From assembly GCA_020849855.1 (NCBI GenBank), contig JADZFO010000034.1:1-64000 (forward strand): a stretch of 64,000 bases of DNA, written 5' to 3'. Shown here one piece after another: positions 59,299-64,000 of this stretch (positions are counted from its first letter, which is position 1; each line of letters begins with the position of its first letter). This stretch comes from a bacterium (GTDB lineage: Bacteria > 4484-113 > JAFGCY01). The notes below the pieces were generated by a model. That model was not told the origin of the DNA, made no database searches, and saw only the letters and a program-made list of their open reading frames with translations. A program made the translations under genes and the position numbers.

Positions 59299-60144
59299 AT
59301 GCTGAAGTTCCTGCTTTGCGGCGCCTGCGCGGCGGCGGCGGCGCTGGCGCCCTCGGCCGGCGGCCACAGCGACGACGACAAGGGCCCCATCATGGCCGAG
59401 GTCACGGAGTGGCAGTTCGAGGCCTTCTTTGAGCTGCCGGAGGTGCCGGAGCCCAGCGGCCTGTGCTTTTGTCCTGATACTCAGACCATCTTCGCCGTGG
59501 ATGACGGTGGCGTCGGCCGCGAGCCAGGGCTGTATGAACTGGACCAGGACTGCAGGGTGCTGCGCAGCCTGAGCTTTGGCAAGGACCTGGAGGGCGTCTG
59601 CTTCTGTCCACTGGACGGGATGATCTATGTTGCCGACGAGGCAGACGAGCGGGTCTGGCGCGTGCGGCGCAGCGGGGCTGAGCTGGCGCTGGCGGGATCC
59701 TTCAGCGTCAGCCGGGAGTACCAGGGCCAGGAGTTTCTTGAGGCAGGCGGAAACGGTTTTGAGGGCATCGAGTTCATGACGGCCACATCTGCCAGCGGCT
59801 ACTTCCTGCTGCTGAACCAGGATGATCCCCACGCCCTAGTGCAGGTGGAATACTCTGATACGCAGAACACGGAAGACCAGGCGGCGGTGCCGATCCAGCA
59901 GGCCTGGGAGCTGGAGCCGATCAACTGCGGCGAAGTGCGCTTCGACCCGGCGGAAAACGAGCTGTGGGTGGTGCACTCCTGGATGAACACGGCCGAGGTG
60001 CTGGACCCCATCACCATGGATTTGCTGCGCTGGGAAGTCATGCCCGGCGCGGCGCAGGAAGGCCTATGCTTTGACGAGCAGCACCGCATGTGGGTCGGCC
60101 AGGACCTGGGGGGAGTTGCGAGGTATGTGATGGGGGAGAAGTAG
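59299..60144 (+). CDS. SdiA-regulated-type beta-propeller protein
   Basis: 281 residues; a weak signal peptide (~1-20) then a propeller resembling the SdiA-regulated/YjiK family: EPSGLCFCPDTQTIFAVDD, LYELDQDCRVLRSLSF, KDLEGVCFCPLDGMIYVADE. Function of that family is unclear, but some members bind lipids or act as esterase-like enzymes. Its stop TAG lies inside a half copy of the GTAGGGGCGCAC repeat. Converges on the lipoprotein gene. Confidence 0.78.
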   Translation: MLKFLLCGACAAAAALAPSAGGHSDDDKGPIMAEVTEWQFEAFFELPEVPEPSGLCFCPDTQTIFAVDDGGVGREPGLYELDQDCRVLRSLSFGKDLEGVCFCPLDGMIYVADEADERVWRVRRSGAELALAGSFSVSREYQGQEFLEAGGNGFEGIEFMTATSASGYFLLLNQDDPHALVQVEYSDTQNTEDQAAVPIQQAWELEPINCGEVRFDPAENELWVVHSWMNTAEVLDPITMDLLRWEVMPGAAQEGLCFDEQHRMWVGQDLGGVARYVMGEK

Positions 60145-60152
60145 GGGCGCAC
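60141..60152 (+). repeat. Half copy of GTAGGGGCGCAC repeat
   Basis: GTAGGGGCGCAC without the inverted half. It contains the stop codon of the propeller gene. Confidence 0.6.
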
Positions 60153-60156
60153 CAAC

Positions 60157-60702
60157 TTACGGAGTTGATTCTGTGTTTGCCTTGGCTGGTGCCCCATAAA
60201 GCACAATCTTCAAACCCTTGGGGTTTTCCCGCAGATAAGCAGCATTACCGGATTCTTCTATCCAGGTCTTCCGATTGTTGCCTCGCAACCGGCTGAAGTC
60301 CCATGTCTCAATGAACACGGAGCGGCCTTCTGTCTCTGAATGCATGAAGACAGTGTATAGCGGGACATCGGCGTTTGCGTGGATCGGAGCCTGCCTGCTG
60401 TACCCACGCTCTTCAAGTTCAGCCGCTATGCCTTCTATCGCTGCATTGATCGGACCTTCGGGCACGATGGCCATTCTGTCCAGTACATTGCCGTGGTTGA
60501 CGACAAGCTTCTCGGGAGTTTGGCCGATCGGCGTGAACCCTTTGTCAATGCTCAGGTGTAGGCCGCTTGCGGGCAGGACAAGCTCAAGTTTGACTTTCTT
60601 TGAAGGCGAACAGGCAAGCAGCCCACCGACCACACCACTCAAAACTGCGGTACAGAGCAATCCCTTGCGTATTCGCTGCACTGTCCGATCTCGACTTATC
60701 AT
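60157..60702 (-). CDS. Hypothetical lipoprotein
   Basis: 181 residues with a basic N-terminus and lipobox GLLACS. The rest is mixed alpha/beta without a known family. ATG 60702 overlaps the amidohydrolase stop by 4 bases (ATGA) and follows GGAGG, so it is translated with it. Base composition is somewhat poorer in GC than the surroundings, as is the end of the amidohydrolase gene. Confidence 0.65.
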   Translation of the reverse strand: MISRDRTVQRIRKGLLCTAVLSGVVGGLLACSPSKKVKLELVLPASGLHLSIDKGFTPIGQTPEKLVVNHGNVLDRMAIVPEGPINAAIEGIAAELEERGYSRQAPIHANADVPLYTVFMHSETEGRSVFIETWDFSRLRGNNRKTWIEESGNAAYLRENPKGLKIVLYGAPAKANTESTP

Positions 60703-62237
60703 CCAGTGACCTCCGACAGCACGCCATTCTTTACTCTTGAACTCACCACGGAGCCGAGCAAGGACCTGTCCCCATCCACGACCGTAAAATCGGCCTGATA
60801 CCCCATCGCTATCTTCCCGCGTGTGTCGTCTTGATGCGCAAGGTAAGCCGCGTTCTCGGTGAAGAGCTGCACTGCAGTATCGAAGTCCACCCTGTGCGCC
60901 GGGTTGTGGTGGTACATCGCAGCTCGCAGCCCGGCCAGCGGGTCGAGGGGCGTGATGTAGGCATCACTGCTGCCCGCAATCTTCATCCCCGCGCGCACGG
61001 CCATGCCCACCGGGTTGCTGTCGATCGCGCGCTTAGCACCAAGGCGCGAGGCATAGGCGCCGCTCTCACCGCCCCAGTAGGCATCAAATGCCGGCTGCAT
61101 CGCGCAGCATAGGCCAAGGCGGGCGCAGTCATGGGCCTGGTCCTCGCTGCCCAGCACGAAGTGGTCCACCCTCGGGCGGCTGGCCTGCAGGTCGTGGCGT
61201 GCGGCGAGGCCCTCATAGACCCGTATAGCCTGGCCGATGGCGACATCGCCGATGGCGTGGTTGCAAACCTGCATGCCGCGGCTGAGGCCCGCCTCGATCC
61301 AGGCCTCAAGCTGAGCATCGCTGAAGAAGAGCTCGCCGCAGCTTTCCGGCTTGTCGGCGTAGGGCTGGCTAATGGCCGCGGTATGTGCGCCGATGGCGCC
61401 GTCCACGCACCAGCAGCCGCCAAAGCGCTTTAGCTGCATCTCGGCCGCCAGCCGCGGGTCCTCATCCCGGGCGTAGAGCGTCAGGTCGCAGCCCTGCCCG
61501 TCCAGCTCCAGGATCATCTCAAAGTCATGACGGCGGAAGGCGCCGTAGCCCTCCAGGCAGTGGATGCCGGTCAGGCCGACGCGGCGGGCTTCTTCCAGCA
61601 CCCTGAGCATGCCGCTGCGGCGCTCTTCAAAGCTGTAGCTGTCGTAAATCTCACTGGTCAGCTCTTCATAGGTTTCGCCGTAAACACGCCCCGAGTCCCA
61701 CATCTGCTGCGCTGCAGCGCCTTCGACCTTAAGCTCGGCAAGCTTTGGCCCAACGCCGATGCGCTCCCAGGCCAGGCTGTTGAACCAGGCGCTGTGGCCC
61801 TCGATGCTTTTGATGAAGAGCGGCCTCTCTGGCACCATGGCGTCAAGCCAGGCGCGGCAGAGCGGCGCCAGTTCCTCGGCGCTCCACTTCGAGCGGTCGA
61901 GACCGCCAAGCCGAACCACGTCGGTGCCCTTCGCCGCTTCGGCACGAATGGCCGCTTCAAGCTCGGCCAGTGTGCTGATGCCCCGCACATCGTGGCTGAT
62001 GTAAAGCAGGCCCGTGGCGATGGCGTGAACGTGTGCGTCGATGAGTCCCGGCAGCACCAGCCTGCCGCGCAGGTCCATGCAGCGCTGCTCGGACGAGTCC
62101 AGAAGCTGCGAAGCCTCCGCTGCGCTCAGGTCACGCAGCGAATGGATGCGCCCCCCGCTGAGCCAGACCGCCGCAAGCTGGCCCGGCGCCCGGCCGTAGA
62201 GGTTGTCTGATAACAGTACGCAGTCCGGATTTGGCAC
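60699..62237 (-). CDS. YtcJ-type amidohydrolase
   Basis: 512 residues of the amidohydrolase superfamily. LPGLIDAHVHAIATG gives the HxH metal pair; further ligands lie in VDHFVLGSEDQAHD and GSSDAYITPLDPL; the C-terminal beta-sandwich ends in GYQADFTVVDGD. YtcJ-like enzymes cleave amide or formamide bonds; substrate unknown. GTG 62237 has a perfect TATAAT 6 bases upstream. The lipoprotein gene follows with an overlap. Confidence 0.88.
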   Translation of the reverse strand: MPNPDCVLLSDNLYGRAPGQLAAVWLSGGRIHSLRDLSAAEASQLLDSSEQRCMDLRGRLVLPGLIDAHVHAIATGLLYISHDVRGISTLAELEAAIRAEAAKGTDVVRLGGLDRSKWSAEELAPLCRAWLDAMVPERPLFIKSIEGHSAWFNSLAWERIGVGPKLAELKVEGAAAQQMWDSGRVYGETYEELTSEIYDSYSFEERRSGMLRVLEEARRVGLTGIHCLEGYGAFRRHDFEMILELDGQGCDLTLYARDEDPRLAAEMQLKRFGGCWCVDGAIGAHTAAISQPYADKPESCGELFFSDAQLEAWIEAGLSRGMQVCNHAIGDVAIGQAIRVYEGLAARHDLQASRPRVDHFVLGSEDQAHDCARLGLCCAMQPAFDAYWGGESGAYASRLGAKRAIDSNPVGMAVRAGMKIAGSSDAYITPLDPLAGLRAAMYHHNPAHRVDFDTAVQLFTENAAYLAHQDDTRGKIAMGYQADFTVVDGDRSLLGSVVSSRVKNGVLSEVTG

Positions 62238-62243
62238 GCGCGG

Positions 62244-62249
62244 ATTATA
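62244..62249 (-). promoter_or_regulatory. -10 box, leaderless promoter of amidohydrolase
   Basis: Perfect TATAAT, 6 bases before GTG 62237. Confidence 0.65.
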
Positions 62250-62269
62250 GACCCGCCGACAGGCCGGCC

Positions 62270-62992
62270 TTAGTCGACACTGACCGCCTTGAAGACGTTG
62301 GTGTCGCTGAGCATGTCATGAACTGTGCGCTTCTCCGCGTTCAGCAGAGTCAGCCAGCCGGTATAGGCCAGCCAGCCTGTGAGGTAGTAAAGCAGATAGC
62401 GCAGGGCAGCCGTGCCGGCCTTGATAGGCTGGCCGCTGCGCCTCAGCACCCGCAGGCCAAGCACCAGCTTGCCCACCGTGGCCCCGAGCAGGGTGTAGAA
62501 GATGATGTAGTAGGCCGCGCACATGGCGATCAGGATGCCGTAGGAGAGGTTGGCCGGCGCCATCATGGCGTCCATCTGCTGCATCAGCTTGTCCGCCGGC
62601 ATGGTCCCCTTGAGCGCCTGGCTCATTACCTCCATGCTGATCTTCATCGCCTCATCCTGGTCTGGCTGCGGGATGGCGATCACCGTGATGATGATCAGAT
62701 GCAGCAGGCCAAGCAGGGCCCAGTCCAGCAGGAAGGCCATCAGGCGCGGCAGGAAGCCGGCCGGCAGCCAGACAACGCCGTCGACTACGACCGCCCCGGG
62801 TACCGGCGGGCCATAGATTCTGGGCGGGTTTGGGCCGGGCCGGTAGCCCGGCTGCCAGCCTTCGGCCTGCCGCGCAGCGTCCGCCGGCGGCTCCTGAAGG
62901 CCATAGGGCTGCGGGGCGGGGTTCTCAGGCAGCTGCGGCTCAGGCCTGCTGTTGCCGTCTTCAGACTCCGGGGGCCGGCCAGCGATATCCAT
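62270..62992 (-). CDS. RDD-family membrane protein
   Basis: 240 residues. A polar Pro-rich N-terminal half (~1-75) precedes an RDD domain: FLPRLMAFLLDWALLG, TLLGATVGKLVLGLRVL and RTVHDMLSDTNVF. The signature Arg-Asp pair is partly varied (RLMAFLLDW). Three to four membrane spans. Function of RDD proteins is uncertain; some aid sodium or lipid homeostasis. Divergent from rsgA with 43 bases between the starts. Confidence 0.82.
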   Translation of the reverse strand: MDIAGRPPESEDGNSRPEPQLPENPAPQPYGLQEPPADAARQAEGWQPGYRPGPNPPRIYGPPVPGAVVVDGVVWLPAGFLPRLMAFLLDWALLGLLHLIIITVIAIPQPDQDEAMKISMEVMSQALKGTMPADKLMQQMDAMMAPANLSYGILIAMCAAYYIIFYTLLGATVGKLVLGLRVLRRSGQPIKAGTAALRYLLYYLTGWLAYTGWLTLLNAEKRTVHDMLSDTNVFKAVSVD

Positions 62993-62998
62993 GGGCCG

Positions 62999-63004
62999 AT
63001 TATA
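62999..63004 (-). promoter_or_regulatory. -10 box, leaderless promoter of RDD gene
   Basis: Perfect TATAAT, 6 bases before ATG 62992. Confidence 0.65.
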
Positions 63005-63023
63005 GCCCGGCAGGCAGGGCGGG

Positions 63024-63029
63024 TAAAAT
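63024..63029 (+). promoter_or_regulatory. -10 box, leaderless promoter of rsgA
   Basis: TAAAAT, 6 bases before TTG 63036. Confidence 0.6.
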
Positions 63030-63035
63030 CAGCGC

Positions 63036-63959
63036 TTGCAACAAGGAAGTGTCGTCGAATACCACCGCGAGTTCTGCTGGGTCCGCCTGGATGAGGAGCA
63101 GCGTGAGGTGGTGGCCAAACCGCGGGCGCGACTGGAACTGGATGAGCAGATTTATGCCCGCCAGATCAGCATCGGCGACCGCGTGGAAGTCGCGCAGCCC
63201 AGCGAAGGCAGCTTCGCCATCGAGAAGATCCTGCCGCGGGAGACCTGGCTGCTGCGGCGCAACCTGGGCAGCTTCAAGAACCGGCCACAGTGCATCGTGG
63301 CCAACGCCGACCAGCTTGCCGTGGTTGTCGCCACCCGGCCGGATCTGCGTGTACAAGTGGTGGACCGCTACTTTCTGGCGGCGATCCAGGGCGGCCTGCG
63401 CCCCCTGCTGGTGGTTAACAAGATCGACCTTGACCCGGACTGTCGCAGCAGTCTTGTGCTGCGCGACTACAGCGAGCTCGGTTATCCGGTGCTTTTTACA
63501 TCCTGCGCAAGCGGCGAGGGCCTTGATGAGCTGCGCCTGCAGCTTAAGGACAAGCTGACTGCATTCTGCGGGCACAGCGGCGTGGGCAAAAGCAGCCTGC
63601 TGCGCCAGCTTTGCGGCCGCGAGGACATCAACGTCGGCCATGTGAACGAACAGACCCGCAAGGGCCGTCAGACCACCACCACGTCAAGGATGTATGCGCT
63701 GCCCGGTGGCGGCGATGTTGTTGACACACCTGGCGTGCGTGAGTTCGGCATCCACGAGATGGAATGGACTGAGATCCACGAGTACTTTGCCGACATCGCG
63801 AGCCTGGCACGCGGCTGCGGTTTTCAGGACTGCCTGCACAAGAACGAGCCCGGCTGCGCGGTGAAGGCCGCGGTGGAGACGGGCGAGCTGGCCGCTGAGC
63901 GACTGGACAGCTATATCAAGCTGCGCGAAGAGGCCGATGTGCGGCATTGGGAACGCTGA
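63036..63959 (+). CDS. rsgA: Small ribosomal subunit biogenesis GTPase RsgA
   Basis: Checks late 30S maturation in the cytosol. 307 residues: OB fold (~1-70), circularly permuted GTPase (VVNKIDLD, then GHSGVGKSSLL, then DTPGVREFG) and a zinc domain (CGFQDCLHKNEPGC). The TTG start at 63036 is unusual but has TAAAAT exactly 6 bases upstream, and the protein begins at the expected OB-fold position. A short inverted repeat, GTGCTG and CAGCAC, follows at 63967-63984. Confidence 0.95.
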   Translation: MQQGSVVEYHREFCWVRLDEEQREVVAKPRARLELDEQIYARQISIGDRVEVAQPSEGSFAIEKILPRETWLLRRNLGSFKNRPQCIVANADQLAVVVATRPDLRVQVVDRYFLAAIQGGLRPLLVVNKIDLDPDCRSSLVLRDYSELGYPVLFTSCASGEGLDELRLQLKDKLTAFCGHSGVGKSSLLRQLCGREDINVGHVNEQTRKGRQTTTTSRMYALPGGGDVVDTPGVREFGIHEMEWTEIHEYFADIASLARGCGFQDCLHKNEPGCAVKAAVETGELAAERLDSYIKLREEADVRHWER

Positions 63960-63988
63960 GCTGGCGGTGCTGTGGCACCAGCACACTG

Positions 63989-63994
63989 TATAGT
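63989..63994 (+). promoter_or_regulatory. Possible -10 box of a gene beyond the window
   Basis: TATAGT, so the 6-base rule predicts a start codon at 64001, one base past the window. Confidence 0.4.
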
Positions 63995-64000
63995 AGACTG

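Overview
The window is 64 kb of GC-rich, gene-dense bacterial chromosome. It looks like a free-living, flagellated, Gram-negative-type (diderm) bacterium from a poorly sampled lineage. The support is a KdsD-type arabinose-5-phosphate isomerase, two coupled LptF/LptG-type permeases, a PorV/UPF0164-like outer-membrane barrel, a SurA-like lipoprotein, flagellin with a sigma-28 promoter, a FlgJ-like rod protein and CheW. No phylum can be named from this sequence alone. No phage, integrase, transposase or CRISPR array was seen. Two families of short palindromic repeats recur between genes, and one has entered a coding sequence.

Layout. 0.1-3.6 kb: V4R-like protein, kdsD, thiD, prepilin peptidase. 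3.6-10 kb: a response regulator/PP2C phosphatase and an operon of NYN RNase-like, LptA-like and IPT/Ig-like secreted proteins. 10-16.5 kb: an envelope and cell-division block (ctpA, EnvC/M23 peptidase, ftsX, ftsE, WecG/TagA-type glycosyltransferase, FlgJ-like rod protein). 16.5-23.3 kb: a beta-propeller-like gene broken by an amber codon, SixA phosphatase, an IT-type permease, a PKD/IPT lipoprotein and a PrsW-type protease. 23.3-26.5 kb: three consecutive exported Rieske proteins behind an exported ferritin-like protein. 26.5-31.4 kb: prfB with its programmed frameshift, a histidine kinase, a diacylglycerol-kinase-family protein and an outer-membrane barrel carrying a heme-c motif. 31.4-37.6 kb: SUF operon (sufC-sufB-sufD-Rieske-sufS-small membrane protein-sufU). 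37.6-48 kb: dUTPase/dCTP-deaminase-like protein, CsgG-like protein, tRNA-Thr, cheW, eno, ppdK, SurA-like lipoprotein, pepA, zinc-finger protein, cobalamin adenosyltransferase. 48-55.4 kb: very large flagellin, a duplicated tRNA-Arg/small-membrane-protein cassette and the lptF/lptG pair. 55.6-64 kb: GH2 glycosidase, SdiA-regulated-type propeller, lipoprotein, amidohydrolase, RDD protein, rsgA.

The strongest genome-wide signal is promoter architecture. At least 13 genes have a TATAAT-like hexamer exactly 6 bases before an ATG, GTG or TTG start, so the predicted transcript starts on the initiation codon. Four more have 7 bases, and a few have 8-9. These promoters show no clear -35. Other genes (ctpA, eno, ppdK, fliC, sufB, sufS, the zinc-finger gene) have Shine-Dalgarno leaders, so leaderless and leadered translation coexist. 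This pattern re-assigns several start codons.

The most unusual local objects are the Rieske trio with its ferritin-like partner, the heme-c motif inside a barrel protein in a patch of different base composition, the palindromic repeat translated within the GH2 enzyme, and the tandem tRNA-Arg cassette.
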